Shown one piece after another: positions 1 through 11,074 of a stretch of 64,000 nucleotides of DNA. The notes beneath the pieces are model-generated. The model searched no databases, was not told the origin of the DNA, and was given only the letters and a program-made list of their open reading frames with translations. How positions within the stretch are numbered: position 1 is the first letter of the stretch; the number at the start of each line of letters is the position of its first letter. The DNA is from Steromphala cineraria (Eukaryota; Mollusca; Gastropoda; Trochida; Trochidae), in the NCBI GenBank assembly GCA_916613615.1, contig OU744735.1:55630082-55694081 (forward strand), given 5' to 3'. A program made the position numbers and the translations under genes.

Positions 1-420
1 TTGAAAAGACAATCACATTTCTTCTTTTCTCACACGAGCAGTGTTGTCAAGCTGAATATTGGTTAAAGTGTGAGTGCTTTGCTATTCGTATCATGAATAG
101 GTGTTGCTTTAAATTCTGTGAGGATGGAGAAGTTAAGTTGTTTGTGAGGCCATAAGTGTAGTTACAAGGAGCGTTCAAGTTTGATTCTACCTGTTACAAC
201 AAACATATAATTTTATAAAATTAATGATTGTTTTTAACATTTAGGATTGTCCTCTTACAGTTTGGTTTTACGAATGAATATGTATTCATTCCTTTCAGAC
301 AATTGTACTAGCAGATCAGGTCTCAGTCATTCTTGCAATTACGTGGGCACTTTATCTTTGTTGGAGAAGCTTATTTAACCATCTCCCACGATATTGATAC
401 AGCCGGAAACTGCCTACAGG

Positions 421-717
421 TGAGGTGTTTTGGGGTTTAATGCCGCTTTCAACATTTCAAGATTATTTCCCTTATATCTAGGCTACCAGTATTATCGCAG
501 GGAGAAAGCCCCCAACCACTATTGTGACTATGCATTACAGCGAAAATTGCGAGTATAGGCGGACCATGCGTAGAACTGCACTGCAATTCAGTGTAGCATT
601 TCACCCAAACCTTAAAGTAAAACTGTTCTCTACTGCTTACAAAGTTGCCAAGCCACTGGTCGGATTCGAACCAAGGACCTCTTGATCCGCAGCGGAACGC
701 GCTAACCACTGACTATA
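421..717 (-). mobile_element. tRNA-derived SINE, copy A
   Basis: Reading the minus strand from about 717, there is a tRNA-like head with an A-box-like AGTGGTTAGCGCG and a perfect Pol III B box GGTTCGAATCC (662-672). An unrelated body of about 200 bp follows. The tail reads GAAAGCGGCATTAAACCCC, a 3' end of the kind common in molluscan SINEs. The anticodon stem does not pair well, so this is a tRNA-derived retroposon and not a functional tRNA. The same SINE sits at the matching place in units B and C, so it was inserted before the duplication. Confidence 0.75.
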
Positions 718-1553
718 CATGTGCGTACAGAAACGTCAAAGACATAAAATTCGCCTGCATGAAGGTGCGTATTAATGAACCGTTCTTGACATGGTACATG
801 ACTTGTTGAGGAATATGCTTCCACTTCAGTTTGAACAGAAGGATCTTTTCTACATAAACTGCGACTAATAATATCCCATACATGTGGATGTTCATTTGGC
901 TTCTATCGTGATTATGTCCATGATAAGGGTTATTTACTATTTGGACAACCGTTATATGTAACTAAATTCTTAAATGTACAGTTATCATAGAATTCCAACG
1001 TTTCAATGCACTTGTTAAATGTGTGGTGGATGTAACATGTAAACAAAAATAGACAATTGTAACAGATTAACAAACATTCGGTAAGGATATGTAAACATAT
1101 ATAAGCAGTTTATATGTCCTATGGTATAGTAACAGATTATTTACATATGTGATGATTATCTGTGCTTATCTTGATGAAAGTTTCCTACTCACAGTAGATA
1201 CCAAATTATGGCATATAAGGTTTCTCTCTAGCGTAAGTGGTAAAGAATATCATTATCTTTGGATCTCTGAGACTAAACTGACCCTTGCTTTTACGCATTC
1301 TAAGAAAAGATATGACATTTGTTTCATGTTTTGTTATTCATCTTCATAAAAGACGTTCGATCTTTGTGATCAAAAGAGCAAGTGTTATTACATTCTAACA
1401 TCAATGTGTTTATAGAGAGCATGTTAAATCCGACTTTCATGGCTTTGTTCTGCTAATGTCAAACAAACAGGTGCCCTTTGATGGGATTTAATGCCAATAA
1501 CACAATGGAATGGGGTTGATAAGTGAGTCAACAATTTATTTTATTATCATATA

Positions 1554-1886
1554 TGTAATGGTTTGTGGAATGTTCGTTACCTATAAAAGGTTCATACTTC
1601 ATGTAATCCAGGATAACAAACGTGTTGTTTAGGCGGCCATATTTATTCGAACTGCAGGTTACAGCACCCTCTGTAGGGGGCATAACTCTCACTATGACGT
1701 GACGTGAGATTTTAATATTCAACTGAAGTGAACATAAAATGACTGTAAAATGACTGATAATACGACATCTCCCTTCGTATGAAAATTTGAAATGAATTTC
1801 AGAGTTCTTGGTTAATTCTACTAAAACAATAACATTAAACTTTAAAACTTTAAAGTTCTCAGTACAACAAATTAATTGAATCAACA
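1554..1886 (-). repeat. Candidate 3' LTR of the Gypsy element
   Basis: On the minus strand this block begins TGTTGATT just after the pol C-terminus and ends CATTACA, giving TGT...ACA borders. It contains an AATAAA-type polyadenylation signal in its second half. The outer border matches the point where homology to unit C starts. No clear polypurine tract is seen before it and there is no second LTR to compare with, so the exact start is uncertain. Confidence 0.4.
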
Positions 1887-1900
1887 CATTCAGTGACTAT

Positions 1901-2345
1901 TTAAAAGTCAATCAGGGTCCACGGTCTCACTGAACGACCACTTCGAGTTGTGTAGAGAGAAGGTGGATCAGAGTCTGTTGTCGATCTAACACTTGATGGC
2001 TCAAGAGTCAGCGTTTGGTCAGTGTCAGAACATTGTGATGATCTGCTATGTTGATCATCCATACATGGAGGCGGTGGTTTGGCAGACTGCTGCTGGCTGA
2101 TGATATGACTACGGTTACGTCTGTAGTTTGTTCCATCTTCAGTTCTTACGATGTAAGACCTGTCGTCGTGTTGGCTGATCACTGTAGCTGGTCTCCAGAT
2201 GATTTCATTTGGAAGTCATGTTCGAACCGGTTGGTTAACACTAAGCTCAGGTTGAGGTTTTGCTTTCTCATCATAGTACTGCTTCTGCTGCATCTTTGAT
2301 TTGGTTATTGCCTGGTGAACATCCCTCGGTTTCACAGTTCGAGGA
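1901..2345 (-). pseudogene. Gypsy integrase C-terminal segment, broken
   Basis: This is the continuation of the integrase reading frame after a frameshift near 2350. One minus-strand frame reads through a lysine-rich stretch (KSKMQQKQYYDEKAKPQ) typical of the segment after the integrase core. An in-frame TGA at 2216-2218 interrupts it. It then continues with WRPATVISQHDDRSYIV, the usual SH3-like/GPY-type tail, and ends with a basic motif (RSGRSVRPWTLIDF) and a stop at 1901. It follows 2354-3046 and precedes the candidate LTR, as expected for the end of pol. It is non-functional. Confidence 0.75.
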
Positions 2346-2353
2346 GTTAGCTG

Positions 2354-3046
2354 CTATGACGATAAAGGCAGAACCGAACGAAGTTGTCTGCCCATTAACA
2401 TCTGTGCAGGGGAGGTGATGTTGTCGATGGTAGTGTTGTTGTACTCTAGGACGCTGAGTCTAACATCATGTTTTTCAGCTTCCGCTTTCTCTAGAAGGCG
2501 TTTTGCTGTTTGTACAGCTCTCTCTGCGAATCTATTGCTTTTAGGATAGTAAGGGCTGGATGATACATGTTTAATGTCCCATTCATCTGTGAAACTGTTA
2601 AACTCTTCAGATGCATACTGTGGACCATTGTCCGACATGAGTTCTTGAGGAATCCCATATTTGGTGAAGATTGACTTCAGTTTGTCGATGATTGTTGCAC
2701 TGGTAGTACTTGACAGTTTGTTGAACTCAAGCCATCTGCTGTAGTAGTCAACAACAACAATGTAGTTGTTGCCATGGAAATTAAACAAGTCAGTTCCTAT
2801 CAGTAGCCAGGGGTATGTGGGAATAGCTCTTGGAATGAGTGGCTCTTTCTGATTTGCTGAGCGTCTCTCTTGACATGTTTCAAACCTTGACACCATCTGT
2901 TCCATGTCGGTATTCATCCCAGGCCAAAATAGAATAACGCGGGCCCTACTCCTACACTTCTCAATACCCATGTGGCCAGTGTGGATGGCTTTGAGCATGT
3001 TAGCTTTCATGACTTCTGGCACAACGATTTTCTCGCCTTTAAACAC
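2354..3046 (-). pseudogene. Gypsy integrase: zinc finger and catalytic core
   Basis: An open stretch of 230 codons. Residues 18-60 carry an H-H-C-C zinc-binding pattern beginning HTGHMG, although the second CxxC cysteine is replaced (CQER). The catalytic core starts at TDLFNFHG (first Asp), with a second Asp in SDNGPQYAS and the Glu in FAERAVQTAK, giving a DDE triad. Spacing fits retroviral-type integrases. The residue before FAE is Arg where Gly is usual. The frame is lost upstream (around 3050-3200) and downstream (around 2350), so this domain survives only as a fragment of a dead pol. Confidence 0.85.
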
Positions 3047-3205
3047 TATGCCGTTGATGACAGTCAGTTCGTCCCTAAAATTCCAGTACGGGGTTTGCGC
3101 ACATGTTTCTTCTTTCTGGCCAGCCGGCTTGAATAGTTTTCACCAATTTTCTCATGGTGGCATCTTTCTCTGTTTCTTCCATCAACTGTTGTAACTTTTT
3201 GTCGC

Positions 3206-3625
3206 TCACGGGGAGTGTTGACATGACAGAGAGGATCTTAAGCTCATACCTTCAGACAGTGTTGTGTCAGTGTCTGGAAGACATTTCCGGGAAAGTGTGT
3301 CTGCTAGAGGAATGCCTTTTCCTGGTGTATGGATGACGTTGATTCGATACTTTTGAAGCTGAAGCCTCATTCTTTGAAGTCGCGGGGGTGCAACTGAGAG
3401 GGGTTTTCTGAGTATAATCTCCAGTGGCGTATGGTCACTCTCCACTGTAGTTTCTAGTCCATAGATGTACTGGTGGAAGCGTTTACAGCCAAACAGTATT
3501 GCGTACATTTCCTTTTCTATTTGGGCATAATTTTGCTCTGTTGCATTAAGTGATTTGGACGCGTATGCCACCAGTCTTCCATTCTGGAGCCATCCATGCT
3601 TCGACGCATCAACTTGGAGGGTCAC
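3206..3625 (-). pseudogene. Gypsy RNase H domain
   Basis: About 139 codons. The first catalytic Asp is in LQVDASKHG, the Glu in QIEKEMYAI and a further Asp in ESDHTPLE. LVAYASKSL and the FHQYIYG block are typical of Ty3/Gypsy RNase H. The segment ends in the linker PLADTLSRK that leads to the integrase. A stop at 3206 and at least two frame changes before the integrase frame resumes at about 3046 show decay. Confidence 0.85.
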
Positions 3626-4330
3626 TTCCTTGCTTGGGTCAAAGTAGGCTAGAAAGTCGGTCTGTGTGAAGATCTGGAAGATCTTGTCATGGTTGTCATT
3701 CCATTGAAACTCAGTCCCACTTCTTCGTCAGGTCGCCATACCTAACACAGTCTCTAACTCGGCATGGTTGGTTGGTGCTGTCATGTCTACAATAGCCTTG
3801 ACTTTCTTTTGGTCCGACTTTACGCCATCGGCTGATAGTACATGTCCGAAGTAACTCACTTCTTGCACTCCAATAACTGCCTTGTCAGGGTTGAATCAAA
3901 CTCCCTTCTCCTTGGAACGCTTCAGCACAGCTCTCAGGTTCCGATCATGTTCAGCAGAGGTTCCTCCGTAAACGAGAATATCGTCAACGATAACATTAAC
4001 ACCATCTAGTCCTTCATATATCTCATCCATACAACGCTGGAATTCATCTTGTGCAGAGTTAATGCCGAAGGGAAGACGCAGAACGCGATAACGCCCAAAG
4101 GGGCTGTTAAACGTGGTCAGGAGTGATGAAGATTTGTCAAGTTTGATGGACCAGTATCCGGACTTGGCATCCAAGACACTGAAGAATTTGGCACCAGCAA
4201 GCTTTGCTGTTACGTCTTCTAGTGTTGGCATGTTGTAATAAGGCCTCCTTATTGCCGCATTCAAATCTTTTGGGTCCAGGCATATTCGCAGCTTTCCAAT
4301 AGGCTTCTCGACAACTACCAGTGAGTTCAC
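3626..4330 (-). pseudogene. Gypsy reverse transcriptase, N-truncated and broken
   Basis: The fragment opens at VVVEKPIGKLRICLDPKDLN and continues with FSVLDAKSGYW (catalytic Asp), FGRYRVLRLPFGINSA and the active-site block VIVDDILVYG, with IVDD replacing the usual YVDD/YIDD. A TGA at 3896-3898 interrupts the frame. The same frame resumes with FNPDK and YFGHVLSADGVKSDQKK. Near 3735 an internal deletion removes the thumb region and shifts the frame. The domain's first part is missing at the 4330 truncation point. Confidence 0.88.
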
Positions 4331-4452
4331 TAATTACAAAACTAAAAGTGCCTTTAAAGCAACTCCTACTTCCTACATTTCGAAATGCATAAATAGTCAC
4401 TTAAGTTATTTTCACAGGAAACAGTGAGTTTTTAATTTGCAATTATTGAATT

Positions 4453-5120
4453 CTGTTCAATAACAAGATTAGCTACAGTAAGTTATGCAAAACTTCACTA
4501 TCTCTGTTTCTCAAACAGTTGCAGTTATCAATAGCAGTCATCAACACTTTCTGAGCTTAAATTATCTCTATGCGCGGCGTGCACTGAGGTTCGAGATCAT
4601 GGCACATGTGACCATGAATTCTATACATTCAATAAATAAATCGATGACTGCAATAATAAAGTAAAACTGAAGGATCATCTAACATGAACCTTTAGTGAAA
4701 AGACAATTTCATTTAGGGCAAATGAAATTAGATTTTTCACATATGTTTTGGTACCAATAATATTCAACAGTTCAATAACTAAATATTTCGTAATAGATAT
4801 CTGTTCAATAACAAGATTAGCTACTGTAAGTTTTAGGCAAAACTTCACTATCTCTGTTTCTCAAACAGTTGCAGTTATCAATAGCAGTCATCAACATTGT
4901 CTGAGCTCAAATGATTACTATGCTCGGTTTGAGAATCATCATGATCATGAATGATACACGTTCAATCAATAAATCGATGAATAAAATAATAATGCATAAA
5001 CTGAAGCATCATCTAACATGAACCTTTAGTGAAAAGACGATTTTATGAACTCAGATTTTTAATGTTTTTTGCAGCAATAATATTCACCAGTTTTATAATT
5101 AAATATTTCGTAATAATTAT
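4453..5120. repeat. Two tandem copies of a 348-bp block, unit A only
   Basis: CTGTTCAATAACAAGATTAG occurs at 4453 and again at 4801. The sequence between them repeats with moderate divergence up to about 5,120, including TAACATGAACCTTTAGTG and AAATATTTCGTAATA. Unit C has a single copy (from about 59,779). No coding potential is conserved; the small open frame at 5029-5256 is closed in C. Confidence 0.75.
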
Positions 5121-6304
5121 CTGTCGCCTCTTACCCTATTTAGCAATGTTACCATTACAAATTCCTTATATGCAAGATCTACGATTAGCACGAGAATTTC
5201 TTCGTTATAATTATCTAAAAAATTATAAATGTCATCCTTTATTTACAAATGTATGATAACATTGTCGCAACTTTGCTTCGCATTGATTATGTATTTTTAT
5301 TTAACTATTGAGGTTTTTTTTGTAATAACATCTTTTGAAGAAATTTAAATGTCAAAATGTGTTGGAATAGCAAATACTGTACCATCACGTTTTAATTTCA
5401 TGATGAATCGGTGAGATGTGTTTTCTTAGTTATAATTATCTATATTCATGAATAAAGAATAGAATATTTTGTTCAAAAATTCATTTTAGTTATATGTATA
5501 AATGTTATATATGATATAAACATATGATTTCAATAAACTATTTATCTTTCCAATTTTGACCAGTTGACTTCCTTCAAGCTACAATGTTAAATTGCAGGTA
5601 ATCTTTAGGGTATGAGAAATATTTTATATGATTGACATATATTTCACCCCCATAGGAGACTTGCATTGCATCCCATTACAAGTGATTTCATGATTTTCAA
5701 TAAACTGACAAATTAAAATTCTTAAGATCATTCAGTTTCTAAGATCTAAAAGTCCCTTACTGATTGCAGACAACTGTCAGCCTACAATGATGCCGTACAG
5801 AGCCATGTTAAGAGTTATGTGTCTTGTGTCAAGAAATTGGAACTAAATATGGACAAGAAGTACTTGTGGTTTAAATGAACATGGGTTGACAATCTTTCGT
5901 GGCTTATTCTACAAGATATTGAGGCAAAACAAAAGCATTCTCATCTCCAAAATGTTTATTCTACTCTTTCGTCAAACCACAGTCAGGATTCTACATTAAA
6001 TCAAACACATTCAACAACGTTACGAACTGACTCCTTTAACTTAGTTACGACAGTCCTAACATTCAAGAAGACTGATACACAGAAGATACACTCTACTCAC
6101 AATGATCTAGATAGATAACTTTAGGATTCTGAAAGTTATCTGTCTATATAATTACTTTCCAAATAAATCAAAAGTCCCTATCATGTGGACATGTTAAGGT
6201 ACCTATGCAATGTCAAACATAATTACAAGTGTTGAGGTGTATATCATCATGACCATGTGGATATTAGAAGTGATGGATTGGTCTTAATCACGGTATCAGA
6301 ATAA
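5121..6304. other. 3' flank of gene A, non-coding
   Basis: AT-rich sequence conserved with unit C (about 60,650-61,650). From 5,847 it is also conserved with unit B (from 44,710). The only signal I can support is an AATAAA on the minus strand at 5955-5960, about 345 bp past the stop codon of the propeller gene, listed separately. Confidence 0.6.
5955..5960 (-). promoter_or_regulatory. Candidate polyadenylation signal AATAAA of gene A
   Basis: Minus-strand AATAAA about 345 bp past the stop codon of gene A. The matching signal is kept in unit B (44,817-44,822) and unit C (61,303-61,308) at the same relative place. It would give a 3' UTR of roughly 370 nt. Confidence 0.4.
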
Positions 6305-8360
6305 TCAGGGGATGAGACAACAATGCCACTTTATTCTCAATGCTTCTTTGCTAATTATGATTTTGGTTGTTTTGTCGTTTTTATGCAAATAAAGAATACC
6401 AGTGCGTTCAATTGCAATAATGGTTTCATTATAGACACATATGCTTGATAATGTGCCAAAATGTAAGTGAAACCTCTTTTTTTTGTAACTTAGCAACGAC
6501 ATTGCTCTAATCCTTCGCCATTTATATCCAGAATAATACAGATGATCGCTAATTGGGTCAATATACATTATTTTGTTTTGATTCATTAATACTTTAAATT
6601 TGTCTATGACTTTCCCATTTAAAGTAAAGACACGAACCTTCAACGTATCAAACATGCCAACATACAAGCGAGATCTCTTGGTATCAATTGCGATGTTTGC
6701 TGGTGAATGGTCTAATTCTGTGACTAATCTTTTTGTGTCTAATTTTGAAGATATTTCAAGAATGTTTGGTTTTCCGAAATGCGTACCAACAAATATTCTG
6801 TCCCCAGAACATGCAAGACACATATATATTCCCTCTTTAACATTTTCAAGCTTGCCGTCAATTGATAATTTCCCTAGTCTTGCGTGAGTCGTATCAATAA
6901 AAATGAATTCATTTGAAAGGGGAAAATATATGATTTGTGAAACATGTTGAGAGAAGTGGCTCATGGTTCTGACGGTTTTCGTATTCAAATTCAACAGGTT
7001 CCAACTCGAACTGTCTGATGCGGCTAGGATGATTTGCCTTTCCTCTCCTCCTTCAATTCTTCTACCATTTGTTGAACCTTGGAGAGATCAAATATCTCTA
7101 TTCAGACCAAAATATTAGATTCAACACAAACATATCTGGTTTTACAATGTTTAAAACTTGTTTGGTTTTCCATGTGTAGGAGATGAACTTGACAAGTGAA
7201 ATAAGACATTTCTAATCTCTTATTGAAATGATTTATCCTGATTTATAACGTACTCAACTTATAATGCTCTATGTGTGCATGTTTTTACTTTTCCTATGGC
7301 GTGTAATTGAATGAAAGTTTTCAACTACACAATTTTATTGTATATGTCAATTCTCTACTCACTAAGACTGCAATATACACCATTTCTGTTCACAAAGACA
7401 GCATCGGATGAACAGTTCAACAACTGTGAGAGTCGATCCTTGCCGTCAACCTTGCAAATAAAATCAATTTAAGCATACGAACAGCGTATGAAAATGGATT
7501 ACATATCGATTTTAAATCCATTGGTTTATAGAAATCATTGTAAGTATCTTATCTACAATCTATTTCAATTTGATATTCTGTGTGTCAAAATTTACTCTTG
7601 TATGCAGTCGTATAAAAAGAGTCATCAGAAGATAACAATCCCTCCAGCCCCTTTTAAAGTAACAAACAAATCCGACAGTGGGGGTATTTCAAGCATGACA
7701 CCTTTCCTTTTACTTAAAGAAAAGTAAAAAGCAGCTTTTAATGCCTTCTTAACCCTAGATTTCAAGCAGCATGAAACATTAATATGGTATGACCTCAATC
7801 AACTAAGGTCATAATATTACACCCCGATGGATTACAGGAAGAAGGGGAAATGTAATTACAATTAAGTGATATTTAATTTCCATCAAGACTGACTTATTGT
7901 GAAAAAGAAAACACGGGAACATTACCAAAAATCCTTTTCCGTGTTAGTTAACCCTTTGTCTGTGTACATGTTACAATTTCCCTTAATACAATTGTAATTA
8001 TTTGACTTTCTAACATTTGATGGAAAGCAATTAATACTGTGAAAAATTACATATGTGTTTCTTTTATGGAGAGTATAGTTTGGGGTACAAACCATGATGT
8101 TATTTTTCATATTCATACAAAATTGAGTGCCTTACCTTGTTCTCAGAGCCTTCTTGATGCTGACCAGTTTGGCAATTAATCCCCTGTGTGTTGTCCAGAC
8201 AACGATAACAAACAGATTTAGTTTCACATAGACGTTGGCATACTTTCAATGCTATTTTAGAAACAATAATTTGTCTCTCTTCTGATACTGCACAACAATA
8301 TGTTAGATACAGAATTCCTATGGTAACAGCTACAGTTTCCAAGCAGCCTGAAGCTTTCAT
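6305..8360 (-). CDS. Secreted cysteine-rich beta-propeller protein, copy A (3 exons)
   Basis: Exons are 8136-8360 (225 nt), 7363-7450 (88 nt) and 6305-7077 (773 nt). They predict 361 residues. The splice sites are AACAAG|GTAAGG, TTTGCAAG|GTTGAC, TCTTA|GTGAGT and CTCCAAG|GTTC, with intron phases 0 and 1 that join exactly. The start at 8358-8360 is the first Met of a signal peptide with hydrophobic core 9-21. Cysteines follow at 41, 45, 51, 54, 63, 88 and 102, with an NCS glycosylation sequon at 87. From about residue 118 to the end there are repeated beta-strand motifs, such as ANIAIDTKRSRLYVG (231-245) and MYIDPISDHLYYSG (275-288). These resemble NHL and LDL-receptor YWTD propeller blades. 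The last residues include a Cys pair (357-358). I infer a secreted ligand-binding or structural protein. I do not recognise a named family. The reading frame is clean and a paralogue with identical exon structure lies at 61,652-63,697. Confidence 0.82.
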
Positions 8361-8398
8361 GGCTGAGAACGGTAGATTCCCATGTGAACATTGCCAGA

Positions 8399-8410
8399 CT
8401 TATATTAAGA
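8399..8410 (-). promoter_or_regulatory. TATA-like box upstream of gene A
   Basis: Minus-strand TTAATATAAG lies about 40-50 bp upstream of the start codon. It is kept in unit B (47,242-47,251) and unit C (63,735-63,744, where it reads AATATAAACC). If used, the 5' UTR would be only 10-20 nt. Confidence 0.35.
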
Positions 8411-8559
8411 TATTCAAACTACATGAATAATACATACAAAGTATTCTACGTGTTCAAACGATATGAAAATGCGCTAATCAACTACATCATCTTCACTTGT
8501 TTCTCACAGTTGCCATACACATGTTTTCTTTGTGTTTTGTTTTTTAAAATTACAATTCT

Positions 8560-8645
8560 TTTCACTGGTGTATGCTCAACGGAAAAAAGTTTCCTGTGGG
8601 AAATATTGTTCCACTTGTTTTTTCTCACGGGAAATGTAAAATCTT
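8560..8645. promoter_or_regulatory. Conserved upstream block of the propeller gene
   Basis: This lies 200-280 bp upstream of the gene A start. It contains TTTCCTGTGGGAAATATTG and a GTTCCAC that forms an imperfect dyad with GTGGGAA. Related sequence lies upstream of copy B (47,490-47,560), upstream of the relic exon (51,343-51,440) and at 11,284-11,380, where CGTGGGAACTGTAC recurs. The start of it is visible at the very end of the window for copy C. Its function is not known. Confidence 0.35.
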
Positions 8646-8855
8646 TACAGTTCCCATGAACTTTTTTTTGCTGACAAAATCTAGCTCAATTATCTGTGTG
8701 TTGCTAAACGACTTCCTAAGATACTTTATGAGAATTGAATAAAGAATCAGTGACTCAGTCAAACATTTGATTGAACAAAATACTGTTAGGTATTACAAGA
8801 ATTTGTTTAAATAACTCAAAAAAGGGGCTTTAAAATTTTCGGATTTTGTTCTTAA

Positions 8856-9167
8856 AGGGGCAGTAGCACGTTTTTTAGGGGGAATATAAGGTGATGTCAG
8901 GAAAGTGAAAATTAATGGTTCCAATTGAAAGAAATGTATTTGAACTAAATGAAGCAGTAATAATTCAAATATATAATATATAGTTTAGCCGTGCGATTCC
9001 TTTAAAGGTCCTTTGTGTGAATCTTCATACTCTGTCCTCTGATTATGGATGATTGGCCTGTGAAATGAGATTGTTGACACTATCAAGATTTTACAAATAG
9101 CATTAACGTACAATTATCAGTGAAAATGTTAGAATATGACATTTTCAAAAAACGTTCTACTGCCCCT
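8856..9167. mobile_element. 312-bp MITE with TTAA target duplication (unit A)
   Basis: The left end is AGGGGCAGTAGCACGTTTTT and the right end is its imperfect inverse, AAAAAACGTTCTACTGCCCCT. The element is flanked by TTAA at 8852-8855 and 9168-9171. TTAA duplications are the hallmark of piggyBac-type elements, and no transposase is encoded. The same element of the same length is at 47,892-48,203 in unit B, so it predates that duplication. Confidence 0.85.
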
Positions 9168-9171
9168 TTAA

Positions 9172-9834
9172 ATCCCGTTTAATGTTTTACACTCTTCAAG
9201 GAGTACTCACCATCATTCATGTTTGAACAGTTTGCGTCAAGAAATCAGTTTTTATAAGGGATTTTGACCTAGAAAGTTTCATAATTATGGCATGTTAAAA
9301 TAAAACTATTATGACATGCAATTAACATTTATAACCTTCTTTGTATATGTAAAAATGTTATCTAGATTTATCTTTAACGTAGGATGCCATAACAAAACAG
9401 GAGATTCGTTCAGAACAGTTTTTTGAAGAATTCATTACTGTGATTACTCCGAGGCTTCTGATTCAGTTGCAATCGTGGATTTGACTATTTTGCATTTTAG
9501 TTGGTTTTTATTTATCTAAAGATGTACTTGAACTTTATCTTTGATTAATAGGGACATCAAAGTTAACATGGAAGATGTTCAATCAGTAGGTGATGCACAG
9601 TAGGGAGTAATTGTGCGCCATCTACAGACTTTTGTAATATCACTTGTCTGATTTTAAAAAGAATCCTAACTTTCTTGTTTTACATTTGGTTAAATCAAAC
9701 ACTTGTAAAATAGAAGATCAAAGAGTCTAACAAGGGTGCTTAATTATGAACAAATTTGAGAAGAAAACTTATATTCTTCGTTTTATTAAACACAGACAAT
9801 CTGTATATTCAAAGGGTCACAATGTATCAGAGGA
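9172..9834. other. Non-coding spacer in unit A
   Basis: Aligns with 48,208-48,874 in unit B with scattered substitutions and small indels. I see no gene, RNA or repeat structure in it. Confidence 0.5.
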
Positions 9835-10225
9835 CGGTTCAAATGGGTGAACTTGACAATAAATATCTTCTTAAATGAAAGAACGATGCATAGAATTTTA
9901 AGCTTTATCATATAGCATGATGTTTCCCCAAGGGACCTTCTACAGCATTTAATTTAAGCCGACCTATTTCACGACCTATAAGACACATGAGTGGATAGCT
10001 CTAGCCAGTTAATCTGATTTGACATGTTTATCTAGGTTTTCAGAATTTCAGAACAACAAGAGACTTTACTGCTTCAAGCATTTAGGAAACAACTAAATCT
10101 TACAAGTGAATTATTCCAAAAGGATGTTTCCAGAAATATTTACTCTATAATCTCATCAAAATAACAAATTTAGATGAAGTTGCTTAAAGAACATAACAGC
10201 TTCTGGCTAACAGAGTAAAACAAAC
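9835..10225. repeat. Dispersed ~330-bp repeat, copy 1
   Basis: It begins near GAGGACGGTTCAAATGGG and carries GATGTTTCC, CTTCTACAGCATTTAAT, GGATAGCTCT and GACATGTTTATC before ending around CTTAACACGAAACGTGACTG. Five further copies are at 12,840-13,210, 14,520-14,685, 39,330-39,695, 48,875-49,265 and 52,740-53,110. No terminal inverted repeats or coding sequence are recognised, so the element type is unknown. Confidence 0.65.
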
Positions 10226-11074
10226 ATTCTTAACACGAAACGTGACTGTCTTTTATTGTTTAAGTGATAAATAACAGTCTTGTTTCTGCTAAAATCATTT
10301 GCGTACTTTGCTTTGCAGTAAAGTATGTACCCTGTTAATGTTTGCAACTGACATAATGCTAATTCTACCACAGAAGTGTTAACTGAAAAGAGAAATATCA
10401 GAGGCCATATAAGTTATATTACAATGCTAGGTTCATTTCGTTTCATACGCAAGGCTTCCCTAGTTGCTCCTCTTGTGTTCACAATAAGCCATTGCTGTCT
10501 TTTTATTCACAATATTTATTGACTTCAAAACAGTTTCCAAATGTTAAATGACCCAATGCTGTCAAAACACATGACACTGACAACAGTTTACATTGGCAAT
10601 TATTCGATAACATAACGTGTAAGACCTAGATAGTTTCGGAAAAGTAAAACGGACATGACATCATACAAATGTAATTCAAATTTCTAATTACGCTTAAATG
10701 AAATTTATTTATACCATCATTGAAAGAATACCGACATCATGTTTATAGTGATATGCAGAAGATATTCTAAGCACTGACAATGGTTGCAAAATACGAACGT
10801 CTATTGAACAGAGTTAATAGCATTGGGATATTCAATAATGTCCTATGCCTTCATGTAGCGTCAATGGATACTTCAAAATATCTGAACGTCTGTTTGTGGA
10901 AACAATGCACAGGCGGAATGTCCAGCTGAACTATTGCTAGACAGTAGTGCACTGTTATCACAAATATATCCAAACTTATGACGTGACAGACTATGTTACG
11001 CCTGACAGTAAACTCTGTTTGTGAAGACAGAGCACTGATTCGGAACGTTCGACACCTCCCCTTCACTAGTGCCC
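10226..11074. other. Non-coding spacer in unit A
   Basis: Up to about 10,600 it aligns with unit B. From there to 11,074 it is unrelated to the matching interval of B, which holds a Tc1 remnant and a relic exon. I see no credible gene; the overlapping small open frames at 10,851-11,223 show no recognisable domain. Confidence 0.45.

Larger units (their letters stand above)
1554..4330 (-). mobile_element. Truncated Ty3/Gypsy LTR retrotransposon (3' part of pol plus 3' LTR)
   Basis: The minus strand carries, in order, reverse transcriptase, RNase H, integrase and a candidate 3' LTR. This is the Ty3/Gypsy domain order. Gag, protease, the N-terminal part of RT and the 5' LTR are absent. The left junction is defined because unit C homology stops at about 1553 (59,035 in C). 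The right junction is at 4331, where homology resumes at C 59,662. About 620 bp present in C between these points is missing in A, so the insertion was followed by a deletion that removed the 5' half and adjoining host DNA. Several stops and frameshifts show the element is dead. Confidence 0.88.

Noticed and set aside
449..709. 86-codon minus-strand open frame with tRNA-like sequence nearby
   Set aside because: The sequence is a tRNA-derived SINE; the homologous copies in B and C do not keep the frame, and the anticodon arm is not foldable, so neither a protein nor a tRNA gene is called.
5029..5256. 75-codon hydrophobic open frame
   Set aside because: The homologous region of unit C (60,640-60,790) contains stops in this frame.
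7020..7095. A TRIM-like coiled-coil frame (LSKVQQMVEELKEERKG) at the start of the propeller exon
   Set aside because: It ends in a stop before the propeller and lies in a different frame. The 88-nt exon 2 joins in phase to the other frame, which runs straight into the propeller.
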